Below are positions 38,268 through 46,444 of a stretch of DNA of 46,444 nt, piece by piece. The stretch's first letter is position 1, and the number at the start of each line of letters is the position of its first letter. Both the position numbers and the translations under genes were made by a program. The notes below the pieces were generated by a model, which saw only the letters and a program-made list of their open reading frames with translations, made no database searches and was not told the DNA's origin. The stretch comes from an uncultured Collinsella sp. (GTDB taxonomy: Bacteria; Actinomycetota; Coriobacteriia; Coriobacteriales; Coriobacteriaceae). Location: assembly GCA_958418185.1 (NCBI GenBank), contig CATZEP010000005.1, positions 1 to 46,444 on the forward strand, given 5' to 3'.

Positions 38268-39524
38268 CTAGGCGGACTTCTTCTTGCTGTCGGAGACCAT
38301 CATGTAGACGGTGAGCACGACGGCGATGGCGGCGATCACAATGGCACCGTAGAAGGACTGCTGGTAGGCGGCGCTGCCGGCCTCGGCGTGATACAGCACG
38401 GCGGTGATGGGCTGGCTGATCCAGGTGGAAGCGGCGTAACCCAAAAACATGATGCCGTAGTTGACGCCGATGTTGCTGGTGCCAAAGGCGCCACCGGTGA
38501 GCGGCGGGTAGATGACGAGCAGGGCGCCAAAGCTAAAGCCGAGCAGGGCGAGCGCCACAAAGAACATGCTCTGCGTAAAGCTCATCGACATGATGACGAG
38601 CGCGACGATGGTGACGACAAGGCTGATGAGCAGCGACTTATAGGCGCCGAGCTTGTCGATGATCTGGCCAAAGGACAGACGGCCAACCAGGTTGGCGCAG
38701 GTGTTGACGGAGACCACCACACCGCCGAGGGCGACGGCCGCGGCGCTCGTGGGGTCGGCGAAGAGCTGGACGGCGGCGATGGAGGCAACCTTGCCCACGA
38801 GCAGGGTGCCCGCGGTGGCGGCAAAGGCGAAGGTGACGATGAGGACCCAGAAGCGCGGGGTCTTGACCATCTCGCCCGGGGTGAGGTCGCCGAAGGTGCC
38901 GGCATGTGCACCGCCCTTGGGGGCCTCGAAGCCCTCGGGCAGCCAACCGGCCTCGGGGGCCTTCAGGAACAGGGCGGAGGCGGCGATCGTCACAAAGAAG
39001 ATGACGCCGAGTGCCTTGAGGGCGCCAAAGATGCCCAGGCTCGGGATGAGCAGCGAGGCGAGCACCGGGGACAGCACGGCGGGGCCGGCGGTCGAAGCGG
39101 CCAGGGTGATGCCGGAGGCAAGGCCCTTCTTGTCGATGAACCACTTTTGGCCGGTGGTGAGCGCCGGGTTGTAGCCCAGGCCGTTGCCGATGGCGGCGAC
39201 GAGCGAGAACCACAGGTAGAACTGCCACGGCTCGGTGACGGTGCCGGACATGAACCAGCCCAGGCCGTAGCACACGGCGGCGGCGATCACGACGTTGCGC
39301 GGGCCGATCTTATCGGAGATGCGGCCGGCGAAGATGCCCGTTACGGCCATGATGGTCTGAAAGACGGGGAAAGCCCAGGTAAGGGCACTCGACCACTCGG
39401 GGTAGACGGCGAGCAGATTCTTGCTCACGACGGAATACAGCGCGATGGAGCTAATGAAGAACATGGTGACGCACGCGGCGGAAAGCACGACGGCGCGACC
39501 CTTGTTGGAGTTGGTGGAAGCCAT
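38268..39524 (-). CDS. MFS transporter, oxalate/formate antiporter (OFA) type
   Basis: 418 residues with twelve predicted membrane helices. The OFA pattern is seen in GRISDKIGPRNVVIAA (loop 2-3 motif), GNGLGYNPALTTGQKWFIDKK (shown in part), LASGITLAASTAGPA and FGQIIDKLGAYKSLLI. The N-terminal half is well conserved with the family; the central loop EAGWLPEGFEAPKGG precedes the second half. OFA carriers take up or exchange small carboxylates, but many are orphan. ATG 39524 has GAAAGAG upstream. It lies between the SDR and Gfo/Idh genes on the same strand, so it probably imports their substrate. Confidence 0.92.
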   Translation of the reverse strand: MASTNSNKGRAVVLSAACVTMFFISSIALYSVVSKNLLAVYPEWSSALTWAFPVFQTIMAVTGIFAGRISDKIGPRNVVIAAAVCYGLGWFMSGTVTEPWQFYLWFSLVAAIGNGLGYNPALTTGQKWFIDKKGLASGITLAASTAGPAVLSPVLASLLIPSLGIFGALKALGVIFFVTIAASALFLKAPEAGWLPEGFEAPKGGAHAGTFGDLTPGEMVKTPRFWVLIVTFAFAATAGTLLVGKVASIAAVQLFADPTSAAAVALGGVVVSVNTCANLVGRLSFGQIIDKLGAYKSLLISLVVTIVALVIMSMSFTQSMFFVALALLGFSFGALLVIYPPLTGGAFGTSNIGVNYGIMFLGYAASTWISQPITAVLYHAEAGSAAYQQSFYGAIVIAAIAVVLTVYMMVSDSKKKSA

Positions 39525-39590
39525 TGGACTCTTTCTAATCGATACGGGGGAGGAGCGGGCGTGTCCGCGGGGCCTCCCTGTCAGGTTGGT

Positions 39591-40472
39591 TTACTGGTCA
39601 GTCGGCTTGGCGACGCCGGACTCATCGGACCAGAGCTCGACACCCTTGTTCTTAAGGTAGTTGTCGGCATAGGCGCGACGGCCGCCGGGCTTGGCGGTGA
39701 GGTCGCCCATCATGTTGGAGAAGCCGCCGTCGACCTTGATGGCGTCGCCGGTGGTAAAGTCCGAGCGCGTGGACGCCAGGAACATGACGGCGTTGGCGAT
39801 ATCGCTAACCTCGCCGATGCGGCGCGTGGCGATCAGACGGCTGCGGCTCTTTTCGACCTCGGGGTCGGCGTAGAAGTTGGCCGACATCGGGGTCTTAACG
39901 AAGCAGGGCTCGACGCAGTTGGAGCGCACGCCGTAGGGGCCCCATTCGGCGGCGAGCATCTTGGACATCATGTTGACGCCGGCCTTGGTGGAGCTGTACA
40001 CGCCCGAGAACGTCTCGGGAGAGTGGCTGGCGACGGTCGAGATGTGCACCAGGCGACCCTGGCCGGCCTTGATCATTTCGCGACCAAAGCGCTGCGAGGT
40101 GATGAAGTAGCCGGTGAGGTTGACGTTGATGACCTCGTTCCAGTCGGAGAGCGGCAGGTCCTCCATGGCGGCGAAGCGCAGGATACCGGCGGTGTTGACG
40201 AGGACGTCGACACGGCCGAAGTCGGCGATGGTGGCATCGACGGCGGCCTGAACCTCGGCCTCGTCGGTGGCGTTCATCTTGTAGCCCTCGGCGTGGATTC
40301 CAAACTCGGCGGCGAGGTCGGCGGCTGCGGCCTTGACCTTTTCCTCGTCCAGGTCGAGCAGGACGACGTTGGCGCCGTTGCGGGCGAACTCGCGGCAAAT
40401 CTCGACGCCCATACCGCCGAGCGCGCCAGTCACGGCGCAGACATCGCCCTCGAGCTTAAGCCAGTTGCTCAT
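39591..40472 (-). CDS. Short-chain dehydrogenase/reductase (SDR)
   Basis: 293 residues. The cofactor motif is TGALGGMG and the acidic residue in LLDLDEE suggests NAD(H). NTAG is the structural motif. The catalytic Ser, Tyr and Lys are in HISTVASHS and VYSSTKAG. The C-terminus is longer than the classical ~250 residues by about 35 (GDLTAKPGGRRAYADNYLKN). ATG 40472 has AAGGGAAG upstream. It is first of the minus-strand set and divergent from a LysR-type regulator. It does not resemble the 7-beta-hydroxysteroid dehydrogenase of Collinsella that I remember, so a bile-acid role is not claimed. Confidence 0.92.
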   Translation of the reverse strand: MSNWLKLEGDVCAVTGALGGMGVEICREFARNGANVVLLDLDEEKVKAAAADLAAEFGIHAEGYKMNATDEAEVQAAVDATIADFGRVDVLVNTAGILRFAAMEDLPLSDWNEVINVNLTGYFITSQRFGREMIKAGQGRLVHISTVASHSPETFSGVYSSTKAGVNMMSKMLAAEWGPYGVRSNCVEPCFVKTPMSANFYADPEVEKSRSRLIATRRIGEVSDIANAVMFLASTRSDFTTGDAIKVDGGFSNMMGDLTAKPGGRRAYADNYLKNKGVELWSDESGVAKPTDQ

Positions 40473-40498
40473 AGGAACTTCCCTTCTTGTGCCTCCCT

Positions 40499-40656
40499 GT
40501 GGGTCGTTCCCATTAATCGACCCACGTGGTTTTCGCAGGTTATCGTATGCTTTGCATTTGCGCAGGTGAATTGCATATTTGTTAGAATGGCGTTAACCGT
40601 AGGTTTACACTGTGCGATGCAGCTCATTCTCAATTGAGCGTGTGACCTGCGAAAAC
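40499..40656. promoter_or_regulatory. Divergent control region between the SDR operon and the LysR gene
   Basis: Inverted 12-mers GTTTTCGCAGGT (40529-40540) and ACCTGCGAAAAC (40645-40656) sit near the two ends. A palindrome GTGGGTCG-N11-CGACCCAC (40499-40525) lies in the SDR leader. LysR proteins usually bind paired sites in such divergent regions. Which site is bound is not known. Confidence 0.5.
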
Positions 40657-40705
40657 AACCCCCTGTGGCACCATGCGGTCACGGGCGCGAAAACGGGAGA
40701 TTGAC

Positions 40706-41584
40706 GTGTACGATCGACGACTTGAGGCCATATCGGCCGCCGCGGAGCTGGGGAGCTTCTCGCGTGCGGCGGCAAGATTGCGCGTGTCGACCCCGGCCCT
40801 CGTCAAGCAGGTGTCGGGCTTCGAGGCCGAGTTCGGCATCACGTTGTTCGAGCGCTCGCACTCGGGCGTCAAGGTGACGCCGGCCGGCGCACTGCTGGTG
40901 GACGACGCGCGCTCGATCATGCGGCAGTCCGAGGACGCGCTGCGCCGTGCCCGACGCGCGGCGGGCGATGGTGGTGCCGTGCGCCTGGGCGTGTCAATGA
41001 TGTGCCCAGGACGCCAGACGCTGTCGATGTGGTCGGGCATCCACGATCTGGAACCGTCGCTACGATTTGAGATCGTGCCGGTAAGTGACCTCTACGACGA
41101 GCGCGAGACCGTCATGCGCAGCTTGGGCCGCGAGGTCGATGTGGTGCAGTCGAGTTTTTCTACCCCACGCTGGGGCGACGCTTGCCAAAAGCTCCACATC
41201 GTTAACGTACCGTTTTATATCGACCTGCCGCGCGCGAGCCCGCTGGCGCGCAAGAATCGCATTACGGTTGCCGACCTAGAGGGCATGCGCCTGCGCGTGC
41301 TCCGTCACGGCAACGATGCGATGGACAGCCTACGCATCGACCTTTTGGCCGACGGCGGCGTGGACGTGATCGATGTGGATAGCTTTGACTTTGCGCTCTT
41401 TAACGAGGCGGAGGAAAAGGGCGATGCGGTACTCACCTGTGGCGCATGGTCAGGGGTGCACCCGGCCTTTGTGGGCGTGCCCTTCCTGTGCGGGCGAGAG
41501 GTGCCGGTCTTTTTGCACTATCCGCTCGAGCCAACCCTCCAAGTCCAAAAATTCGTCAACGCCATGGCCCAACTCCTCAACTAG
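40706..41584 (+). CDS. LysR family transcriptional regulator
   Basis: 292 residues from the GTG at 40706, with GGGAGA about 5 bases upstream; the upstream in-frame ATG (40673) would add a basic tail atypical of the family. The N-terminal HTH is RRLEAISAAAELGSFSRAAA then RLRVSTPALVKQVSGFEAEFG, followed by LFERSHSGVKVTPAG. The effector domain (about 90-290) is unusual in lacking the common 'LRIG' opening and instead reading VRLGVSMMCPGRQTLSMWSG. Divergent placement next to SDR-MFS-Gfo/Idh indicates it activates that operon in response to its substrate. Confidence 0.92.
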   Translation: MYDRRLEAISAAAELGSFSRAAARLRVSTPALVKQVSGFEAEFGITLFERSHSGVKVTPAGALLVDDARSIMRQSEDALRRARRAAGDGGAVRLGVSMMCPGRQTLSMWSGIHDLEPSLRFEIVPVSDLYDERETVMRSLGREVDVVQSSFSTPRWGDACQKLHIVNVPFYIDLPRASPLARKNRITVADLEGMRLRVLRHGNDAMDSLRIDLLADGGVDVIDVDSFDFALFNEAEEKGDAVLTCGAWSGVHPAFVGVPFLCGREVPVFLHYPLEPTLQVQKFVNAMAQLLN

Positions 41585-41599
41585 TTCATCCTTACAAAA

Positions 41600-41640
41600 C
41601 GAGGCCCTGGCCAAACGGCCAGGGCCTCGCAAACTTTTAT
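41600..41640 (+). terminator. Terminator of the LysR gene
   Basis: CGAGGCCCTGGCC (41600-41612) pairs with GGCCAGGGCCTCG (41617-41629) around AAAC, followed by CAAACTTTTATT. Confidence 0.8.
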
Positions 41641-41670
41641 TCCGTTTTAAATGACGGCTGATCGCGCGCA

Positions 41671-41780
41671 GGAGGGCGCCCCGGGGGCGGGCGGGGTATT
41701 TCCTCCGCGCGCAGTTTCGCAGCGAAGCGAGAATGTTTGAGCACGGAGGAATTACCCCGCCCGCCCCCGGGGCGCCCTCC
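41671..41780. repeat. Very long GC-rich hairpin (28-bp arms extended to about 38)
   Basis: GGAGGGCGCCCCGGGGGCGG then GCGGGGTA (41671-41698) is the exact complement of 41753-41780. The stem continues through TTTCCTCCG / CGGAGGAAT with one mismatch. It lies between the convergent LysR and ABC genes and probably ends transcription from both sides. Confidence 0.8.
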
Positions 41781-41794
41781 GTCAGTAACCGGTC

Positions 41795-43714
41795 CTACTC
41801 CAGCTCAAACGCTCCGGTGTAGAGCTGGTAGTAATACCCGCGCTTGGCGATCAGCTCGTCGTGGTTGCCGCGCTCGATGATGCGGCCGTGGTCCAGACAG
41901 ATGATTGCGTCGGAGTTGCGCACGGTGGAGAGACGGTGCGCGATGACAAACGTCGTGCGGCCTTCCATGAGCTTGTCCATGCCGGCCTGCACGATAGCCT
42001 CGGTGCGGGTATCGATGCTCGACGTGGCCTCGTCCAGAATCATTGCCGGCGGATCGGCGACGGCGGCGCGTGCGATCGAAATCAGCTGACGCTGGCCCTG
42101 CGACAGCTGCGCGCCGTTGCCGGTGAGCATGGTGTCGTAGCCGTCGGGCAGGCGGGTGATAAAGTCATCCGCGCCCGCGAGCTTGGCCGCCGCGATGCAC
42201 TCCTCGTCGGTAGCGTCCAGGTTGCCGTAGCGGATGTTATCCATCACAGTGCCGGTGAACAGGTTCACGTCCTGTAGCACGACGCCCAGCGAGCGGCGCA
42301 GGTCGGCCTTGCGGATCTTGTTGACGTTGATGCCGTCGTAGCGGATCTTGCCGTCGGCGATGTCGTAGAAGCGGTTGATGAGGTTGGTGATGGTCGTCTT
42401 GCCGGCACCGGTGGCGCCGACAAACGCGACCTTCTGGCCCGGCTTGGCAAACACGGACACGCCGTGCAACACCTCGTGGTCGGGCGTGTAGCCAAAGTCG
42501 ACGTTGTCCATGACCAGATCGCCACGCAGCGGCACGTACTCAATTTCGCCGGTCGCGCGGTGCGGATGCTTCCACGCCCACATGCCGGTGTGGTGGTCGG
42601 CCTCCTCGAGCTGCCAAGTGTCGGGGTTGACCTGCGCGTTGACAAGCGTTACGTAGCCCTCGTCGGCCTCGGGCTCCTCGTCGAGCAGCTCAAAGATGCG
42701 CTCGGCGCCGGCAAGGCCCATGACCACGGCGTTGATCTGCTGCGAGATCTGGCCGATCTGGCCGCAGAACTGCTTGGTCATGTTGAGGAACGGTACCACG
42801 ACGGCGATGGAAAGCGCCATGCCCGAGATGCTCAGGTTAGGCACGCCCAGCGCCAGGAAGATGCCGCCGGCCAGCGCGACCAGCACGTAGAGCAGGTTGC
42901 CCAGGTTCATAAGGACGGGCATGAGGATGTTGGCGTACATGTTGGCCTTCTGCGAGACCTCGAAGAGCTTCTCGTTGCGCTCATCGAAATCGGCCTCGGC
43001 GGCGGACTCGTGGCAAAACGCCTTGACGACCTTCTGACCGTTCATGACCTCCTCGATATGACCTTCGACCACGCCGAGCTCGGTCTGCTGTGCAATGAAG
43101 AAGCGCGCGGAGTTGGAGCCGAGCAGCTTGGTCATAAAGGTCATAAAGGCGACGCCGGCAATGATGACCAGGCACATCCAAACGCTGTAGTACAGCATGA
43201 TGAAGAACACCGTGACGATGACGATGATCGTCATGAGCAGGTTGGGCAGCGACTGGCTGATCATTTGGCGCAGCGTGTCGATATCGTTGGTGTAGTGGCT
43301 CATGATGTCGCCGCGCTGATGCGTGTCGAAGTAGCGGATCGGCAGGTCCTGCATGCGGTTGAACATCTTTTCGCGCAGCTTCTCGAGCGAGCCCTGCGTG
43401 ATGACGGCCATGGCGCGGTTCCAGAAGAGCGAAGACGCGACGCCCACGGCGTAGATGCAGCCGAGGGTAGTCACAAGCTTCAGAATTTTGGGCTGCGCGG
43501 CCGTCCAGTCGCCCGACTGCCATGATTCGCTGATGACCTGCAGCGCGCTCTGGAGAAACGTCGCGCCGATGGAGTTGATGACGGCGCAGAGCACCACGCC
43601 GGCGACGACGAGGGGCAAAAGCACCGGGTAGAAGCCAAAGAGCATTCTGATGAGGCGCGTCATGGTGCCGCCCTTGCGGTTGCGTACGCGCTCGGCGGTA
43701 GTGGCCTTACTCAT
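41795..43714 (-). CDS. ABC exporter half-transporter, catalytic-site subunit
   Basis: 639 residues. Six membrane helices (about 20-330) are followed by an unusual ~60-residue insert before the nucleotide-binding domain (ALVNAQVNPDTWQLEEADHH region). Then come Walker A GATGAGKTT, signature LSQGQRQLI, Walker B MILDEATSSID with catalytic Glu, and H-loop IAHRLST. It is the active-site partner of the upstream subunit. The start overlaps the upstream stop by 8 bases (43707-43714), with AAGGAGG before it, so translation is coupled. It is last of a MarR-ABC-ABC operon and followed by a long hairpin. The exported compound is unknown. Confidence 0.93.
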   Translation of the reverse strand: MSKATTAERVRNRKGGTMTRLIRMLFGFYPVLLPLVVAGVVLCAVINSIGATFLQSALQVISESWQSGDWTAAQPKILKLVTTLGCIYAVGVASSLFWNRAMAVITQGSLEKLREKMFNRMQDLPIRYFDTHQRGDIMSHYTNDIDTLRQMISQSLPNLLMTIIVIVTVFFIMLYYSVWMCLVIIAGVAFMTFMTKLLGSNSARFFIAQQTELGVVEGHIEEVMNGQKVVKAFCHESAAEADFDERNEKLFEVSQKANMYANILMPVLMNLGNLLYVLVALAGGIFLALGVPNLSISGMALSIAVVVPFLNMTKQFCGQIGQISQQINAVVMGLAGAERIFELLDEEPEADEGYVTLVNAQVNPDTWQLEEADHHTGMWAWKHPHRATGEIEYVPLRGDLVMDNVDFGYTPDHEVLHGVSVFAKPGQKVAFVGATGAGKTTITNLINRFYDIADGKIRYDGINVNKIRKADLRRSLGVVLQDVNLFTGTVMDNIRYGNLDATDEECIAAAKLAGADDFITRLPDGYDTMLTGNGAQLSQGQRQLISIARAAVADPPAMILDEATSSIDTRTEAIVQAGMDKLMEGRTTFVIAHRLSTVRNSDAIICLDHGRIIERGNHDELIAKRGYYYQLYTGAFELE

Positions 43715-45530
43715 GTGCCTCGCCTCCTTCCTGGGTCTGGGCTTGCGATGCAGATGCCTCGGTGCCGGCTGCAGCGGTCTCGCCCGCGTCCTCGCCCTCG
43801 GCGCTCATCTTGTTCTGCGAGGTAAAGGTCTCGCGGTAGATTTCGCTCGTCTTGAGCAGCTCGTCGTGGTTGCCGATGTCCTTGATGCGGCCGCCCTCCA
43901 TGACGATGATGCGATCGGCATCCTGCACGGAGCTAATGCGCTGGGCGATGATGAGCTTGGTCGTGTTGGGCAGATAACTCGCCAGGCCCTCGCGGATCTT
44001 GGCGTCGGTCTTGGTGTCGACGGCGCTCGTGGAGTCGTCCAGGATCAAGATCTTGGGGCGACGCAGCAGGGCACGTGCAATGCACAGGCGCTGCTTCTGA
44101 CCGCCGGAAACATTGGAGCCGCCCTGCTCGATCCAGGTGTCGTAGCCCTTGGGGAAGCCGTCGACAAACTCATCGGCGCAGGCCAGATGTGCCGCTTCGC
44201 GGACTTCCTCGTCGGTGGCGTTCGGGTCGCCCCAGCGCAGGTTCTCGGCGATGGTGCCGCTAAACAGCACGTTTTTCTGCAGCACCATGGCGACTTGGTG
44301 GCGCAGAGCGTCCAAGTCGTAGTCGCGCACGTCCACGCCGCCCACGCGCACGGTGCCTTCGGTGGCGTCGTACAGGCGGGCGATGAGGTTTACAAGCGTG
44401 GACTTGGCCGAGCCGGTGCCGCCGATGATGCCGATGGTCTCGCCGCTCGTAATGTGCAGGTCGATATCGTCGAGCGCCTGGCGCTTCGCATGCGCGGAAT
44501 ACTTAAAGCTCACGTGGTCAAAGTCGATGGAGCCATTGGCGACCTCGAGCACGGGCTCGGCGGGATCGGCGATCGTGGGCTCGGCGGTCAGCACTTCGGT
44601 GATGCGGTGCGCCGATTCGTCGGCCATGGTCACCATGACAAAGATCATCGACAGCTGCATCAGGCTCATGAGGATCTGGAAGCCGTAGGTAAAGATCGAG
44701 GAGAGCTGGCCCACGTCGAACAGCGTGCCCCGGCTCGTGATGATGAGCTTGGAGCCCAGGTAGATGATGACGACAAATGCGCCGTTGACGCAGATGTTCA
44801 TCATGGGGTTGTTAAAGGCGAGCAGCTTCTCGGCGCGGGTGAAGTCCATCTGGACGTCGCGTGCGGCGGTCGCGAACTTCTCCTTCTCAAAGTCTTCGCG
44901 CACGTAGCTCTTGACCACGCGCATGCCGGTGACGTTTTCCTCGACGGACTCGTTAAGGGCGTCGTACTTGTGGAACACGCGCGAGAAGATGGGGCGTACC
45001 TTAAAGATGATAAAGAACAGTCCAAAGCCCAGCAGCGGAATGATGACCAGGTAGACCATGGCGACGCTGCCGCCCATGATAAATGCCATGGTAAAGGCGA
45101 AGATCAAGACCAGCGGCGCGCGCACGGCGATACGGATGATCATCATAAAGGCCTGCTGCACGTTGTTGATGTCAGTGGTCAGACGCGTGACGAGCGAGGA
45201 GCTCGAGAACTCATCGATGTTGGCAAAGCTGAACGTCTGGATCTTGTAGAACAGGTCGTGACGCAGGTTCTTGGCGAAGCCGCAACTCGCATGGCTGCAG
45301 GTGACGCCGGCAGCGGCACCGAAAGCAAGCGACGTCAGCGCGATGAGCACCAAAAAGCCTGCGGTGGGAAGCATCTCGGCTACGGTGGCGCCGTCTTTGA
45401 TGGCGTCGATCAGGTTGGCGGTGATAAATGGAATCAGCATCTCGCAGAGCACCTCGCCAAGCACGAGCAACGGCGTGGCAACGGTGTCTTTCATATAGTC
45501 GCGGATGCTGCCCATGAGGGTTTTAATCAT
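43707..45530 (-). CDS. ABC exporter half-transporter, degenerate-site subunit
   Basis: 607 residues from the ATG at 45530 (GAGGA upstream). Six membrane helices precede the nucleotide-binding domain: Walker A GGTGSAKST (Ala for the usual Gly before Lys), signature VSGGQKQRL, Walker B LILDDSTSAVD with Asp in place of catalytic Glu, and H-loop IAQRISS with Gln for His. These changes mark the non-catalytic half of a heterodimeric exporter, as in the 5516-7372 gene. The C-terminal ~35 residues are a low-complexity acidic Ala/Glu/Gln tail. Start and stop overlap the neighbouring genes by 8 bases each, so all three genes are translationally linked. Confidence 0.93.
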   Translation of the reverse strand: MIKTLMGSIRDYMKDTVATPLLVLGEVLCEMLIPFITANLIDAIKDGATVAEMLPTAGFLVLIALTSLAFGAAAGVTCSHASCGFAKNLRHDLFYKIQTFSFANIDEFSSSSLVTRLTTDINNVQQAFMMIIRIAVRAPLVLIFAFTMAFIMGGSVAMVYLVIIPLLGFGLFFIIFKVRPIFSRVFHKYDALNESVEENVTGMRVVKSYVREDFEKEKFATAARDVQMDFTRAEKLLAFNNPMMNICVNGAFVVIIYLGSKLIITSRGTLFDVGQLSSIFTYGFQILMSLMQLSMIFVMVTMADESAHRITEVLTAEPTIADPAEPVLEVANGSIDFDHVSFKYSAHAKRQALDDIDLHITSGETIGIIGGTGSAKSTLVNLIARLYDATEGTVRVGGVDVRDYDLDALRHQVAMVLQKNVLFSGTIAENLRWGDPNATDEEVREAAHLACADEFVDGFPKGYDTWIEQGGSNVSGGQKQRLCIARALLRRPKILILDDSTSAVDTKTDAKIREGLASYLPNTTKLIIAQRISSVQDADRIIVMEGGRIKDIGNHDELLKTSEIYRETFTSQNKMSAEGEDAGETAAAGTEASASQAQTQEGGEAHE

Positions 45531-46026
45531 CCAGTTCCTCCCAGGTTTTGCGGATTTTCTCGAGCATTTCGGCGAGCTGCTCGCGCTCGTCGTGGGTGAG
45601 GGCACTAAAAGCCTGCTCTCTGAAGCGAATGCGGGCGGCCTGCTCAACGCGGGCTTTTTCCCATCCCGCATCGGTTAGGCGTATGGTGAGCTGCCGACGG
45701 TCTTTGGGATTGCGGTTGCGTTCGATAAGACCGCCCAGTTCGAGCTTGGACAGGATCTCGGAAAGGGACCCCGGCTTGAGGTCGAAGTGCATGCCGAGCT
45801 CCTGTTGGGACAGCTCGCCGGTCGGCTGCTTGGCGAGCAGGCAGACGATGGGCGCCTTGCCAGATATGCCGCCGCCGTGAAAATGCATGTAATGGCCGCA
45901 AAATCCCAAGCCGCTCAGGATGCGCTTGGCGAGTTTGTCCTCGGCGCTGACCGCTTCGGGTATGTCTACCGGTTGCGACGGGTCACCGCCGGGCTCATGC
46001 GGAAGGACGAGTGCTTCAACACACAT
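45523..46026 (-). CDS. MarR family transcriptional regulator
   Basis: 167 residues. The winged helix is seen as GKAPIVCLLAKQPTGELSQQ, LGMHFDLKPGSLSEILSKLE and the wing LIERNRNPKDRRQLTIRLTD, the DxRxxxxxLT hallmark of the family. A ~50-residue N-terminal extension contains GHYMHFHGGG, a His-rich stretch that could bind a ligand or metal. It heads the operon and overlaps the first ABC gene by 8 bases. A long inverted repeat directly upstream (46048-46083) is its probable operator, giving autorepression lifted by the compound the transporter exports. Confidence 0.93.
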   Translation of the reverse strand: MCVEALVLPHEPGGDPSQPVDIPEAVSAEDKLAKRILSGLGFCGHYMHFHGGGISGKAPIVCLLAKQPTGELSQQELGMHFDLKPGSLSEILSKLELGGLIERNRNPKDRRQLTIRLTDAGWEKARVEQAARIRFREQAFSALTHDEREQLAEMLEKIRKTWEELDD

Positions 46027-46047
46027 ATCTAAGCTTCGCTCCTTTCT

Positions 46048-46083
46048 TTAGTTAGGTAGAGGAATTGTTTTGTGCCTAACTAA
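46048..46083 (-). promoter_or_regulatory. Probable MarR operator
   Basis: TTAGTTAGG (46048-46056) and CCTAACTAA (46075-46083) form a perfect 9-bp inverted repeat with an 18-base centre, 22 bases before the marR start codon. TTAG..CTAA dyads in this position are typical for MarR autoregulation. Confidence 0.7.
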
Positions 46084-46444
46084 TTTAGGAGCGTGAGAAA
46101 TGAATGTCAAGGTACCAAAGTAGTTGTTGCGCGGTTTTGCCAAACCGCGCAACGGCTCGACGCTGCAAACCCGCCAGAGCGGCAATCTGCCTTTCAACTT
46201 CGGCGGCATGACCAGAAGGTCAATGCCGCCTTGTTTCAAGGCACCTTGCTCGCTCTGACGGGTTTTCGCTGACTTCGCCAAAACATCGGCGTTGCCCGAC
46301 TAGTCGTTTTGGCACTTGGGCGTTCCTATAGTTTTGTCGATCCGTGGGAGACGGAGGAAAAGGGATCATTTTGGGCTGCGGTGACACCCGGGACTGCGGA
46401 CAAAAAGTTGGACCATCAGGTCCGGTTTGGAGTCCGCATGACAT
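46084..46444. other. Gene-free end of the window with stacked hairpins
   Basis: No protein-like frame is seen on either strand. Hairpins: GTTGCGCGGTTT (46126-46137) with its complement (46142-46153); AAACCCGCCAGAGCG (46167-46181) with CGCTCTGACGGGTTT (46251-46265) enclosing GGCGGCAT/ATGCCGCC (46202-46230); and GCGGAC (46396-46401) with GTCCGC (46432-46437) enclosing GGACC-ATCA-GGTCC. The nested layout is like the other repeat elements, but the sequences are not shared. Confidence 0.6.

Noticed and set aside
39591..40472. Hydroxysteroid dehydrogenase (bile acid) identity for the SDR
   Set aside because: Only general SDR motifs are present; the sequence does not resemble the Collinsella 7-beta enzyme as I remember it, and the context is that of a transporter/Gfo-Idh operon.
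37098..40637. A plus-strand open frame of 1,179 codons
   Set aside because: It is antisense to the Gfo/Idh, MFS and SDR genes, has no family motif, and is Gly/His/Asp-rich low-complexity sequence typical of the opposite strand of GC-rich genes.
43650..45599. A plus-strand open frame of 649 codons opposite the ABC genes
   Set aside because: It is antisense to ABC transporter motifs that are clearly real; no ribosome-binding site or recognisable domain.
5374..46290. Shared 14-mer GCCAAAACATCGGC near 5376 and 46277
   Set aside because: Surrounding sequence does not align, so two short matches in 46 kb are not enough to call a repeat.

Overview
The window is high-GC, densely coding DNA that most resembles a Coriobacteriia (Actinomycetota) gut commensal, probably Collinsella. 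This assignment is inference from GC content, codon use, gene set and the abundance of palindromic intergenic repeats; no database was searched. I support 28 protein-coding genes, one tRNA-Ser(UGA), one small SRP RNA, one IS200-type insertion sequence and many repeat hairpins and terminators.

Layout. Positions 1-960 hold hairpins and an IS200-like element with tnpA. Then come lemA (-) divergent from a TetR-type regulator, tRNA-Ser (-), and a gene fusing a TadA-type tRNA adenosine deaminase to a glycerate kinase. The stretch 4624-5515 is gene-free: three palindromic repeats, the SRP RNA gene with a good promoter, and a 26-bp-arm hairpin. Next is a heterodimeric ABC exporter pair (5516-9232), a flavodoxin-like protein, and a TetR regulator with a small membrane protein that share the operator TGAAC-N3-GTTCA.

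Positions 11964-20820 hold the most distinctive locus. It encodes a SipW-type signal peptidase, three small TasA/CalY-like secreted proteins, a 1,821-residue secreted adhesin-like protein, and a signal-peptide protein ending in LAATG + membrane helix + RRDKR, an LAXTG-like sortase signal. It reads as a surface-fibre or biofilm-matrix system. It is flanked by a repeat family whose stems change in sequence while staying paired.

After that come an LtaS-like membrane sulfatase-fold enzyme (-), a nitroreductase, and a potassium module: Kup, a one-helix peptide, a shortened KdpD-like kinase and a KdpE-like regulator. A RlmKL-type 23S rRNA methyltransferase with an apparently degenerate N-terminal active site, a HAD phosphatase, a transaldolase and Tex follow. 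A divergent LysR / SDR-MFS-Gfo/Idh cluster looks like an uncharacterised catabolic operon. The window ends with a MarR-controlled heterodimeric ABC exporter operon (-) and a hairpin-rich gene-free end.

Recurring theme: nearly every gap between genes is filled with long inverted repeats. At least four families recur inside this window, and in two of them the stems differ between copies but remain complementary, which suggests selection on structure.
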